DNA from: Cyanobium usitatum str. Tous
Lineage (GTDB): Bacteria > Cyanobacteriota > Cyanobacteriia > PCC-6307 > Cyanobiaceae
Assembly: GCF_963920485.1 (NCBI RefSeq)
Contig: NZ_OY986431.1
Span: forward strand, 1,798,001-1,862,000
Direction: 5' to 3'
DNA: 64,000 nt
Notes under the pieces: generated by a model
What the model was told of the DNA's origin: nothing
The model's input: only the letters and a program-made list of their open reading frames with translations
Databases searched by the model: none
Shown: positions 17,249-24,477 of the stretch, one piece after another
Layout: every line of letters begins with the position of its first letter
Position numbering within the stretch: the stretch's first letter is position 1
Made by a program: the position numbers and the translations under genes

Positions 17249-17895
17249 CCTTCCCACAGCGCGTGCAGCGGCGCCTCCGGGAGCTGCATCCCCAGGAACG
17301 GGGTGGCTTTCTGGTTGAGGCGTTGGTGGTGAGCGTGATCGTGACCGTTGCCCTGCTCGGCACACTCAGCGTGTTCAATATTTCCTCCCAGCTGCGCAAT
17401 CGGGCAGGTGAACGCAGCCAACTCAACGACGCCATCGACGCCGATCTGGCAGCCATTGAGGATCGGGCTGCAGACCTCACCTGTTGCACCGGAGTGTGCA
17501 GGCTGGGCTTGGCCGGCGTGACCACAGACAACACGGCCCCCTTCACCCAGCCGTGCAACACCGCCAATCGACGCGACGATCGCTATTTCTACCCTCAACT
17601 TGATTCGGATACTCTGACTGCCGGCAGTGAGGCGGAAACCGTGGATGCCCTCTGCCGGGAACCCGTGCGCGGAATCATCAGCGATGCCGTGTTGATCGAG
17701 TTCAACACCATCCCGGTCAATGGCGCCCTCACGACAGGCGGTGGCGCCCGGGCTCCGATCGTGCGCCTCAACAGCGTTCAGAACCAGCTGGGCAATCAGA
17801 ACATCCTTCAGGTCACTTACACCGACACCAACAGCGGGAACGCGGTCGTGCGCGTCGCGCGCGTGGTGCCCCCCATGGCCCGCTTCTGCCCATGA
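17245..17895 (+). CDS. PilV-like minor prepilin
   Basis: A 216-residue prepilin with the cleavage region R-G-G|F-L-V-E-A-L-V-V-S, conserved Glu5 and a hydrophobic helix, followed by a body with C-C-T-G-V-C and other Cys. The GTG at 17245 overlaps the stop of the preceding large gene (GTGA); a TTG at 17242 is an alternative. It overlaps the next gene by 4 bases. PilV-type subunits help form the tip complex of type IV pili. Confidence 0.75.
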   Translation: MTFPQRVQRRLRELHPQERGGFLVEALVVSVIVTVALLGTLSVFNISSQLRNRAGERSQLNDAIDADLAAIEDRAADLTCCTGVCRLGLAGVTTDNTAPFTQPCNTANRRDDRYFYPQLDSDTLTAGSEAETVDALCREPVRGIISDAVLIEFNTIPVNGALTTGGGARAPIVRLNSVQNQLGNQNILQVTYTDTNSGNAVVRVARVVPPMARFCP

Positions 17896-18455
17896 CGCGT
17901 CCTCGACCTCCCAGCAGCGGCTTCAGCCTTCCGGAAATGTTGATCACGGTGGTGATCCTCGGCGTGATCGCTGCCATTGGAACCGACTCCCTGGTGAACC
18001 TCGCCCGGCGCGAGCGCGCCAACTCTGTGACCACCGAACTGACGGGTTGGCTCGATCAGGTGAGTCGCGATGCCAGCCGCTTCAATGCCCAGGCCGGTGG
18101 CGCCCTCTGCACCGTGACCATCAGCACCGGCACCGTAGCCGTCGGAGCCCAGCTGGCCAGGATCGAACCCGCTGCCTGCGCCTCCCAAAACATCCTCACG
18201 CTGTCGGACCTCTACGCCAACAACGCCAGCGCCACTATCACCGGCACCCCATCCCAGTTTGTGTTCACCCCACGCGGCACCCTCTCCACCACCACCAACG
18301 CCGCTCTTCCCAACGGCCAGGTGCTGATCAACATCAACGTGAACAATGAGCGTCCCCTCCGGTGCATACGCCTAGTGGGCCTGATCGGGGTGCTGGAGGT
18401 GGGGCGCAACAACGCGGCCGCAACGGGTGCCTGCACCGAGTGGGGTCGGGTGTAA
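17892..18455 (+). CDS. FimT/GspH-like minor prepilin
   Basis: A 187-residue prepilin with an eight-residue proline-rich leader and the site S-G|F-S-L-P-E-M-L-I-T, Glu5 kept, then a hydrophobic helix and an Ala/Thr/Asn-rich body with Cys at A-L-C-T, A-C-A-S, L-R-C-I and G-A-C-T. It starts with ATGA overlap at 17892-17895, so it is coupled to the PilV-like gene. Confidence 0.75.
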   Translation: MTRPRPPSSGFSLPEMLITVVILGVIAAIGTDSLVNLARRERANSVTTELTGWLDQVSRDASRFNAQAGGALCTVTISTGTVAVGAQLARIEPAACASQNILTLSDLYANNASATITGTPSQFVFTPRGTLSTTTNAALPNGQVLININVNNERPLRCIRLVGLIGVLEVGRNNAAATGACTEWGRV

Positions 18456-18459
18456 CGCA

Positions 18460-19113
18460 ATGACCAATCCCGTCTCCAGCCCGAAGCTCCCCAGGCCCCA
18501 GGCCCCATCCCAGCACGGGTTCACCCTCGTGGAACTGCTGGTGGCCCTGGCGATCAGCGCCCTGTTCGTGCCCCTGATCTGGAGCAGCATTCAGGGAGCC
18601 ATTCGATTTTTCGAAGCCAACCTCTGGCAGGTGCAGCTTGAGCGTGATCTCAACCGTGTTTCAACCCTTCTCGATGCGGAGGCGGTGGATGCCTGTGTGT
18701 TCGGCACCACCGCCGCGCCAGCCGCCTGCGCCGCAGCCGCTCCCGTGTGCGCCGCAGCAGCAAACCAACTGCGCATGCGCGTGACCCTGTTGGATGCCAA
18801 CAGTGTTCCCACCGGCGCCGATGCGGTGATCCTTTACACCCGCAACACGGCGACCAACGAGCTCCTCCGCTCTGGCCCCCAGATCCTGGCAAACGGCCGG
18901 CTCGATCCCGCCAACACCGCCGCCAACGACCAGCTGGTGATGCGTGGCGTCACCGGCTTCGCCGTGACCCCCAACAACGACTGTGACACCGCCACCGTGA
19001 CCATCACCGCTACCCCTGTGGCCCCCAACACCTTCACCACTACGCAGGGATTCGGCAATCCCGTGACCCGCACTATCGGCCTGCGCACCGGCTCTCGCCC
19101 TTATGTGGACTGA
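18460..19113 (+). CDS. PilW-like minor prepilin
   Basis: A 217-residue prepilin with a longer leader ending H-G|F-T-L-V-E-L-L-V-A and Glu5 present. A hydrophobic helix and a body with several Cys (D-A-C-V, A-A-C-A, P-V-C-A) follow. The ATG at 18460 lies 4 bases after the preceding stop. It is the last pilin gene of the operon; only 9 bases separate it from the shortened nfu copy at 19123. Confidence 0.75.
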   Translation: MTNPVSSPKLPRPQAPSQHGFTLVELLVALAISALFVPLIWSSIQGAIRFFEANLWQVQLERDLNRVSTLLDAEAVDACVFGTTAAPAACAAAAPVCAAAANQLRMRVTLLDANSVPTGADAVILYTRNTATNELLRSGPQILANGRLDPANTAANDQLVMRGVTGFAVTPNNDCDTATVTITATPVAPNTFTTTQGFGNPVTRTIGLRTGSRPYVD

Positions 19114-19122
19114 GTTGCATCC

Positions 19123-19299
19123 ATGTCCAGCCCCCCCGATGAGCTGCGCCCCTATCTGATGGCCGACGGCGGGAACGTGGAAGTGGTGGAAATCGACGGC
19201 CCCATCGTGAAGGTGCGCCTGCAGGGCGCCTGCGGCGGCTGCCCCAGCAGCACGATGACGCTCAAGATGGGAGTCGCCGAAGTGGTGCAGGTGCTCTGA
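19123..19299 (+). CDS. Shortened second copy of nfu
   Basis: Encodes 58 residues: M-S-S-P-P joined to [14 protein letters not shown], the cluster motif C-G-G-C-P-S-S, then [11 protein letters not shown]. Compared with the gene at 13579 it lacks ~18 N-terminal residues and eleven residues of the C-terminal helix, and one motif residue is Gly instead of Ser. The two motif Cys remain. It may be a small working scaffold or a frame-retaining relic. Nucleotide identity with the full copy is about 94% over the shared ~135 bases. Confidence 0.65.
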   Translation: MSSPPDELRPYLMADGGNVEVVEIDGPIVKVRLQGACGGCPSSTMTLKMGVAEVVQVL

Positions 19300-19355
19300 G
19301 CACCACGGGGCACCACTCCGTTGGCTTTTAGGCTCCCCCCAACCGCCCCGCCCCC

Positions 19356-20633
19356 GTGCTCGACCAGCGCCTCCTGCGCGACAGCCCTGAGCTGATCACC
19401 ACCCAGCTGGCCCGCCGGGGCATGGCGCTAGACCTCGCTCCACTGCAGCAAATCGCCCGCCAGGAGCGCGATCTCGAGGAGCAGCGCAGCAATCTTCAAG
19501 CCGAGGGCAACCGCATCGGCAAGGCGGTGGGGCAGCTGATTCAAGGCGGATCTGCGCCAAACAGCCCCGAGGTGCAGGCCCTGCGCGACCAGGGCAACGC
19601 CATCAAGCAGCAGGTGGCAGCACTTGAGGAGCAGGAAAAAGCTCTGGAGCTGCAGCTGCGCGATGCCCTATCGGCCCTGCCCAACCTGCCCTCGCCCGAG
19701 GCGCCCGATGGTCGCAGCGAAGCCGACAACATCGAAATCAAGCGTTGGGGCAGCCCCCGCATCGAAGCCGGACTGCAGGAGCACTGGCAGATCGGGGAGC
19801 GGCTGGGGCTGTTTGAAACCGAGCGCTCCGTGCGCATCGCCCAGAGCCGTTTCATCACCCTGATGGGTGCTGGCGCCCGCCTGGAGCGGTCCCTGATCAG
19901 CTTCATGCTCGATCTGCACACCGCCAAGGGCTACCGGGAGGTGATGCCGCCAATCCTGGTGAATTCCGCCAGTCTCACGGGTTCGGGCCAGCTGCCCAAA
20001 TTCGCCGAGGAGAGCTTCCGCTGCGCCGACGACGACCTCTGGCTCACCCCCACCGCCGAGGTGCCCCTCACCTCCCTGCACCGCGATGAGGTGCTTCCTG
20101 CCGAGCAGCTGCCGCTCAAATACGCCGCCTACACCCCCTGCTTCCGCCGCGAAGCCGGCAGCTACGGCCGCGACACCCGTGGCCTGATCCGCCTGCACCA
20201 GTTCAACAAGGTGGAGCTCTACTGGTTTTGCCATCCCGACCACTCCGCCGCTGCCCACCAGCAGATCACCGCTGACGCAGAAGCCGTGCTGGAGGCCCTC
20301 GAGCTGCCCTACCGCAAGATCGAGCTCTGCACCGGTGACATGGGCTTCTCCGCCGCCCGCACCTACGACCTCGAGGTGTGGCTGCCCGGCGCCGGCTCCT
20401 ACCGCGAGATCTCCAGCTGCTCGGTGTGCAACGACTTCCAGTCCCGCCGCTCCGCCATCCGCTTCAAAGACGGCAAAAACACCCGCCTGCTCCACACCCT
20501 CAACGGCTCCGGCCTCGCCATCGGCCGCACCATGGCCGCCCTACTCGAAACCGGCCAGCAGGCTGATGGCTCCGTCAAGCTCCCCGCCGCCCTTGTGCCC
20601 TACTTCGGCGGCGACACGATCGCTGGGGGGTGA
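19356..20633 (+). CDS. serS: Seryl-tRNA synthetase
   Basis: A 425-residue class II synthetase that charges tRNA-Ser. The N-terminal ~110 residues form the charged antiparallel coiled coil that grips the long tRNA-Ser arm. The catalytic domain shows T-A-E-V-P-L, motif 2 F-R-R-E-A-G-S-Y-G-R-D-T-R-G and motif 3 G-S-G-L-A-I-G-R-T. The start is the GTG at 19356, which fits the family N-terminus M-L-D-Q-R-L-L-R. Gene order serS-rseP-rpsN-pnp is seen in related cyanobacteria, here with TA genes and a broken porin gene between serS and rseP. Confidence 0.97.
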   Translation: MLDQRLLRDSPELITTQLARRGMALDLAPLQQIARQERDLEEQRSNLQAEGNRIGKAVGQLIQGGSAPNSPEVQALRDQGNAIKQQVAALEEQEKALELQLRDALSALPNLPSPEAPDGRSEADNIEIKRWGSPRIEAGLQEHWQIGERLGLFETERSVRIAQSRFITLMGAGARLERSLISFMLDLHTAKGYREVMPPILVNSASLTGSGQLPKFAEESFRCADDDLWLTPTAEVPLTSLHRDEVLPAEQLPLKYAAYTPCFRREAGSYGRDTRGLIRLHQFNKVELYWFCHPDHSAAAHQQITADAEAVLEALELPYRKIELCTGDMGFSAARTYDLEVWLPGAGSYREISSCSVCNDFQSRRSAIRFKDGKNTRLLHTLNGSGLAIGRTMAALLETGQQADGSVKLPAALVPYFGGDTIAGG

Positions 20634-20656
20634 GGGGGGGAGCTGAAAGGGTTAGG

Positions 20657-21058
20657 TCAGGAGACAGACGCAGGCAACGAAGCAGCCAAGTCTGGGAAGG
20701 CCTTCAAAAGGGCCTGATCCTCCGTGACCAGAGGCACATCCAATTGCCGGGCTGCGGCGACGAACTCACAGTCGTAGGAACTGCAGCGGCTGATGCTCAC
20801 CAACTCCAGAACATGCTCAGAACTGACGGATTCGTCGTGAGCCGACAGAATCGCTTCTGCCGCCTGCATTAACGCAACAGCATCAGACCGTTGCAAGAGA
20901 TCACGTCGGAGATAGCCGGTGAGCACGTTGCGAAACTCGCTGCGCCACAGCGGCGGGGCTGCCCATTCGCGATCCTTCAACAACAGGGCCTCTGCCAGTT
21001 CCGTCTTGGGACCAGGAAGCAACAGATAGGCCAACACATTGGTGTCGACAACAATCAC
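20657..21058 (-). CDS. PIN-domain toxin (VapC/FitB-like)
   Basis: A 133-residue PIN-domain RNase toxin. The first acidic site is M-I-V-V-D-T-N-V-L-A-Y-L, followed by S-E-F-R-N-V-L, S-S-Y-D-C-E-F-V-A-A-A and V-T-E-D, giving the usual cluster of metal-binding acids. Length is normal. Its ATG overlaps the stop of the antitoxin gene by 4 bases. It would cleave RNA when released from the antitoxin. Confidence 0.85.
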   Translation of the reverse strand: MIVVDTNVLAYLLLPGPKTELAEALLLKDREWAAPPLWRSEFRNVLTGYLRRDLLQRSDAVALMQAAEAILSAHDESVSSEHVLELVSISRCSSYDCEFVAAARQLDVPLVTEDQALLKAFPDLAASLPASVS

Positions 21059-21300
21059 GGGCGGCCTTCCCGTTTGAACGCATCAATCGCATCGGGATCA
21101 AAGACGTGGGGCCCGAGACTGCCGCGCAAGAGCCGGATTTGCGCAAGCTCCTCCTCCGCAGAGGGAACAGCAACGCCAAGACCTGCCTCGAGGCAAACGA
21201 TCGCCTCATTGTTGAGGCTGCGCCGGTGCTGCTTGGCGGCAGCCTCAAGCCGCGCGTGAAGGGCGGCGGGCAGGTTTTTCAAAGTCAGCGTCTTAGCCAT
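21055..21300 (-). CDS. Ribbon-helix-helix antitoxin (VapB/FitA-like)
   Basis: An 81-residue antitoxin with the FitA-like start T-L-T-L-K-N-L-P-A-A-L-H-A-R-L followed by H-R-R-S-L-N-N-E-A, typical of ribbon-helix-helix DNA binders. The C-terminal acidic and hydrophobic part would block the PIN toxin encoded next. An inverted repeat ATGGCAACCAGCCAT begins at its start codon (21299-21313) and recurs at 21462-21476; both could be operators. Confidence 0.82.
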   Translation of the reverse strand: MAKTLTLKNLPAALHARLEAAAKQHRRSLNNEAIVCLEAGLGVAVPSAEEELAQIRLLRGSLGPHVFDPDAIDAFKREGRP

Positions 21301-21313
21301 GGCAACCAGCCAT
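21299..21313. promoter_or_regulatory. Possible antitoxin operator, copy 1
   Basis: ATGGCAACCAGCCAT has ATGGC/GCCAT inverted arms around a 5-base centre. It overlaps the start of the ribbon-helix-helix antitoxin gene. An identical copy lies 163 bases away. Autoregulation is inferred from position and repetition only. Confidence 0.35.
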
Positions 21314-21461
21314 CCGGCGGCGATCCATCTATTACAGCGCCAAGCGGGCCTTTCCGGTAAGCAGATCTTGAATCGCCTCCAGGAGGTTGTATTGGCAAAG
21401 ACTTGGCGATTTTGGCAATACCCCCGCTACGGGGTGATGAAGGTGGAAATTCGTTAGCGTG

Positions 21462-21476
21462 ATGGCAACCAGCCAT
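21462..21476. promoter_or_regulatory. Possible antitoxin operator, copy 2
   Basis: Identical to 21299-21313. It lies upstream of the decayed addiction-module gene at 21500, so it may be a second operator for the antitoxin or part of a duplicated promoter. Confidence 0.35.
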
Positions 21477-21499
21477 GTGGCCTGCCCAAAGGATCCACA

Positions 21500-21712
21500 A
21501 CCCTCACCGACCTGCTGGCCCTACACGCAACCGAGCGTTTGGAGTTCGCCATGGGCTTGTCGCAAAGCCTTGATCACGCGGAGCAGGAACAAGCCTTGGC
21601 TGTAACCCCAGCCCTGATCACGGAGATGGAACGACGCTGGAGCTGGCATCAGCACCACCCTGAAGAGACCCTCAGCTGAGAGCTTGTGCGCCAAGAACTT
21701 GGTCTGGAGTGA
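21500..21712 (+). pseudogene. Addiction-module antitoxin component, broken by TGA
   Basis: The frame reads L-T-D-L-L-A-L-H-A-T-E-R-L-E-F-A, then V-T-P-A-L-I-T-E-M-E-R-R, and near the end L-S-(TGA)-E-L-V-R-Q-E-L-G-L-E. This follows the pattern of the small putative addiction-module proteins, in which a Trp stands where the TGA (21677-21679) is found. A TGG to TGA change therefore truncated it. No start codon or partner toxin is evident. Confidence 0.6.
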
Positions 21713-21714
21713 CG

Positions 21715-21954
21715 ATGGATCAAACCCAACACCTGAGCACCCAACTGGAAAGGATGGAGCGTCTCGTGGATGCCGACAGCGACGCCATCCTGTTTCGCCA
21801 CCCCAGCCTGCGGGGCATACCCGATCTGGTGCTGGAAGGGGATGGGTACACCCTGGAGTTCATGGGCCCCACCCTGCTCTGCGTCGACATCCGCAACCAA
21901 AGCGGTCTTGCCAAGCTGCTGGCTGAGGATGGAGATCGCGGAAGTCCTGGTTGA
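21715..21954 (+). CDS. Small hypothetical protein
   Basis: A 79-residue protein starting M-D-Q-T-Q-H-L-S-T-Q, with no recognised domain. The ATG at 21715 lies just after the stop of the decayed addiction-module gene. Its 3' end overlaps a HEPN-like fragment on the other strand. A truncated copy of its first ~30 bases fused to an internal piece (matching codons of P-T-L-L-C) is seen at 22391-22445, so the sequence has been duplicated locally. Confidence 0.4.
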   Translation: MDQTQHLSTQLERMERLVDADSDAILFRHPSLRGIPDLVLEGDGYTLEFMGPTLLCVDIRNQSGLAKLLAEDGDRGSPG

Positions 21955-22030
21955 GTCGCTTGGTGGCTTCTCCAATCACTTCTAGACAACGAACCACCGC
22001 ATCCTGGAGATAGTCGGTCTCTTCATCCCA
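21936..22030 (-). pseudogene. HEPN (DUF86/HepT-like) toxin fragment
   Basis: On the minus strand, in a frame other than that of the downstream small gene, the reading is D-Y-L-Q-D-A-V-V-R-C-L-E-V-I-G-E-A-T-K-R, the central helix of HepT-type HEPN RNases, and then L-H-P. The N-terminal helix and the catalytic R-N-x-x-x-H motif are missing, and there is no start codon. It follows the MntA-like gene, the normal position for its toxin partner, so the toxin of this pair has been lost. Confidence 0.6.
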
Positions 22031-22313
22031 GGGCGACGGCTTCCGCTTCCACCCGCTGGCGCAGAGATGGTTTGAGGTTGCGGCGGCGAATCAGATCCAC
22101 CTTCTGTTGCAGCAGATCCTCCAGCTCCAGCTTCAGAGCGGAGTGGTCCAACAGACTGGTGCCCTGCGGGAGATCAACCAGCAGATCGACATCGCTGCCG
22201 GCGCGCGCCTGGTCACGCGCTACCGAGCCAAATACCGCCAGGTTGCTGGCTCCGTACTGGGCGAGCAGGGCCTCTAGCTGGGGAGTAAGCGCCTTGAGCT
22301 CAGCGAGTTGCAT
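22023..22313 (-). CDS. MNT-domain nucleotidyltransferase (MntA-like antitoxin)
   Basis: A 96-residue minimal nucleotidyltransferase. The motif G-S-V-A-R-D-Q-A-R-A-G-S-D-V-D-L-L-V holds the catalytic Gly-Ser and the two Asp. In HEPN-MNT pairs such enzymes AMPylate and silence the HEPN toxin. Start ATG at 22311-22313; the longer open frame upstream is unlike the family. Its HEPN partner survives only as a fragment at 21936-22030, so this is an orphan antitoxin. Confidence 0.82.
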   Translation of the reverse strand: MQLAELKALTPQLEALLAQYGASNLAVFGSVARDQARAGSDVDLLVDLPQGTSLLDHSALKLELEDLLQQKVDLIRRRNLKPSLRQRVEAEAVALG

Positions 22314-22390
22314 GGGGTCTGTTGAGCCTGGCGCCACTGTATCGAGTCCGCTCAGTGCGGGCTTCCCCGTCACCAACCGCCCAGTAGCAG

Positions 22391-22445
22391 GACGATGGAC
22401 AAAGCCAACACCTGAGCACCCACCCTGCTCTGCGGCGCCATCCGC
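22391..22445 (+). repeat. Truncated duplicate of the 21711-21880 sequence
   Basis: GACGATGGACAAAGCCAACA and the following CCTGAGCACCCA nearly copy the start of the small gene at 21715 with its upstream GACG. They are then joined directly to CCCTGCTCTGCG and CATCCGC, which match its codons near 21870-21890. An internal deletion of roughly 120 bases explains the structure. Confidence 0.55.
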
Positions 22446-22573
22446 TACGGCCCAAGGGCACCGACCGGCACCACCCCCTTCGATCACCACAGCACCTGCA
22501 GATCCCAACAGCTCCCGCAGTTCGCCATTCACGATCCGGGGGCTATAAGCAGGCTCTCAGGCTCACTGATGCG

Positions 22574-22628
22574 GGAAAAACCGGCATCTTAATGCGGTAA
22601 ATGCGGAGCTTCTAATCCGGTTTTTGCC
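22574..22628. repeat. Imperfect inverted repeat with tandem ATGCGG units
   Basis: GGAAAAACCGG (22574-22584) pairs with CCGGTTTTTGCC (22617-22628), with one mismatch. Between them are AATGCGGTA and AATGCGGAG in tandem. It lies between the MntA-like gene and the MazF gene. It could be a regulator site or the remains of a palindromic element; no gene is present. Confidence 0.4.
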
Positions 22629-22663
22629 GGCCTAGTGATGGGGCTTAAGGGCCAGCCACCCCG

Positions 22664-23005
22664 TTAAGCGGCAAACATCTGCTGAAGCACATCCAGCACT
22701 CGGGCCAGGGTCTCCGCCTCCAAACTCCCCAGCCGTTTGAGCAACCGCTCGCGATCCACGGTTCGCAACTGATCGGGCACCACGTGGCCCGATCGGCCCT
22801 CAAAGCGGCAGGGCACCCGAAACACGTAGTCAAAGCTGCCAGAGGTGAGTGGCGCCACGATGAAGGTGCCCAGGTGGCCATTGAGTTCATCGGGCGACAC
22901 CACCACACACGGCCGAGTCTTGCGGATCTCCTGGCCGCGGGTGGGATTCAGCGCCACCAAGTACACCTCCCCACGGTGCACGGGCTCCTGGCTCACCAAG
23001 TCCAC
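22664..23005 (-). CDS. mazF: MazF/PemK-family mRNA interferase toxin
   Basis: A 113-residue sequence-specific mRNA endonuclease. The N-terminal R-G-E-V-Y-L-V-A-L-N-P-T-R-G-Q-E-I-R-K-T and R-P-C-V-V-V-S are hallmarks of the CcdB/MazF fold; V-A-P-L-T-S and the C-terminal Q-L-R-T-V-D-R-E-R-L are also typical. Its start overlaps the antitoxin gene by 13 bases. It looks intact. Confidence 0.92.
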   Translation of the reverse strand: MDLVSQEPVHRGEVYLVALNPTRGQEIRKTRPCVVVSPDELNGHLGTFIVAPLTSGSFDYVFRVPCRFEGRSGHVVPDQLRTVDRERLLKRLGSLEAETLARVLDVLQQMFAA

Positions 23006-23241
23006 TCCCTATCATCAAAGCTGGTGGAGGTGGGCTCATCCAGCAACCCTTCAGGGGACCTGGATGCGGCCGAGTCCTCCCAACCAAGCCGCGGCAAGAC
23101 AATCGGCCTGATCGAGAGAAGGCCAGGCTCAACCGTGAGTTCCACCTCCTCTTCCAGGCCCGCCTGCTGCAGCACCGGCTTGCTCAAGCGCAGCCCGCGG
23201 GAATTGCCAATCCGCACCAACTTGGCCCTCACCTCGCACAC
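22993..23241 (-). CDS. mazE: MazE/AbrB-fold antitoxin
   Basis: An 82-residue antitoxin whose N-terminus K-L-V-R-I-G-N-S-R-G-L-R-L-S-K is the swapped-hairpin AbrB/MazE DNA-binding fold; the acidic, flexible C-terminus would bind MazF. It is the first gene of the pair and likely represses its own promoter with MazF as co-repressor, as is known for the family. Confidence 0.88.
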   Translation of the reverse strand: MCEVRAKLVRIGNSRGLRLSKPVLQQAGLEEEVELTVEPGLLSIRPIVLPRLGWEDSAASRSPEGLLDEPTSTSFDDREWTW

Positions 23242-23334
23242 CCCAAGACGTAATCACATTGTAACCACGTTCTGAGCAAGCTTGATCTTGTAGCGATCTA
23301 GTTCGGCCAATTTCTTCTTGCACTGGTCACAGAT

Positions 23335-23346
23335 CCCCCCCCCCCC
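23335..23346. repeat. Run of twelve C
   Basis: Twelve consecutive C residues in an intergenic stretch (23242-23519). On the minus strand they encode Gly codons before a short open reading I-C-D-Q-C-K-K-K-L-A-E-L-D-R-Y-K, which has no start codon. Homopolymers of this length can slip during replication, or may be a sequencing artefact. Confidence 0.6.
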
Positions 23347-23444
23347 ATCAAGCCGCTTCCATTAACTGGTTCACAGCAAATGGGTTGGGTTGCACTTCTG
23401 CTACCACAGCTCGGGTTCGGCGGGGAACACACGGCTGCAGCGAG

Positions 23445-23470
23445 TGGACTTAGCCAAGACTTAGTTCAGC
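23445..23470. repeat. ACTTAG direct-repeat element, copy 1
   Basis: A 26-base sequence (TGGACTTAGCCAAGACTTAG then TTCAGC) identical to 24380-24405. It contains CTTAG twice with an 11-base period, like two binding half-sites for one DNA-binding dimer. The two copies bracket the broken porin-like gene. Confidence 0.65.
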
Positions 23471-23519
23471 TCCAAAAAGTGCCTGGCGCCCCCTGTGCCC
23501 GTGAGCGATGCCGCCTCAG

Positions 23520-24329
23520 CTACTTAGGAAACAAAAACTGAATCTGAGCCCGAATCGTGACATCACCAAAAATGTCGGGCTTCACCACATTGGCGTAGGC
23601 CTGCAGCGAGGCATTGATCGGTTGCGTACCGATGCGAAACAAGCGACCCACACCGCCGCCCACCGGCAGAATCCACTGGTCACCACTAGCCGCCCGCCAG
23701 TTGGCGGTGACGATCGGCGCGGTCACCAGATACCAGCCCTGGCGCAGGTTGTAGTTAATGAAGGGCTGCAGCAAAAAGGCGCTCACCGAGCTGCGATCGC
23801 TATCGCCCGCAAAAGACCAGATGTTGTTCACCAGTGCCCCAGCCACCCAGGGGCCCTTGCTGTACACCGCCACCGCCGCCGGCCCCGCAGACCACTTGCC
23901 CCGGCCCAGGCTGCTATCGCTAGCGGTTGGCAATACCAAAGTGGGACCAAAACCAAAGGTCCAAGCGCCCCTGCCCTTGGGCACAAAGAAGAAGGTGGGG
24001 TTGAGATCGCCTATGCCATTTTGATTGCCCGTCGCCGTGGGCTGGCTAAGCACCGGCAGAATCGTGCGAGTCACCAAAGTGAGATCTGGGCTGAGCGAAA
24101 ACGGCACCACTGGCTGAATATTCAGCAGGCTCTGGGTTTTGTTTTCATTGGGCCCAATGCCCGGGGTGAGGTTGTACTGAAACGGAACGCTGATCAAATT
24201 TGAGACAGGGTTCTGGGCCTCTGCCGCCAGTGCCTAGGTTTGGGCTTCTTGCTCTGCTGGTGCGGGCTCTGCTGCTGCGGGCAGTTGCAGCAGGGTCGCG
24301 CAGATCAGGGCACTCAAGAAGCGACTCAT
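23520..24329 (-). pseudogene. Outer-membrane transporter-like protein interrupted by an amber codon
   Basis: From ATG 24327-24329 the reading begins with a clear signal peptide (M-S-R-F-L-S-A-L-I-C-A-T-L-L-Q-L-P-A-A-A), then E-P-A-P-A-E-Q-E-A-Q-T and an in-frame TAG at 24234-24236 (codon 32). The same frame continues for ~237 residues with alternating beta-strand patterns (V-P-F-Q-Y-N-L, G-I-G-D-L-N-P-T-F-F-F, terminal Q-I-Q-F-L-F-P-K) like the neuromedin-U/phenol-MetA-type outer-membrane proteins. A TTG at 24197 could start the barrel part, but it would lack the export signal. One base change separates it from an intact gene, so decay is recent or the stop is read through. Confidence 0.7.
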
Positions 24330-24379
24330 ATGGGTAAAAACAACTACTGCTGAGGCGGGATCTTAAGGGTCGCGCTGAC

Positions 24380-24405
24380 TGGACTTAGCCAAGACTTAGT
24401 TCAGC
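24380..24405. repeat. ACTTAG direct-repeat element, copy 2
   Basis: Identical to 23445-23470. It lies between the divergent porin-like gene (start 24329) and rseP (start 24478), where a regulator could act on either. The 11-base period of CTTAG resembles the layout of PhoB boxes, but the bases differ from the usual cyanobacterial consensus. Confidence 0.6.
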
Positions 24406-24477
24406 GCCAAAGCGTGCATACCGCCCCCTCCACCCAAACAAACCCGGCACAATGGACGCATTAATAGCGGGGCCTGG

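Noticed and set aside
23247-23346. Zinc-ribbon protein reading C-D-Q-C on the minus strand
   Set aside because: There is no start codon in frame, and a stop lies directly upstream of the G run; at most a fragment.
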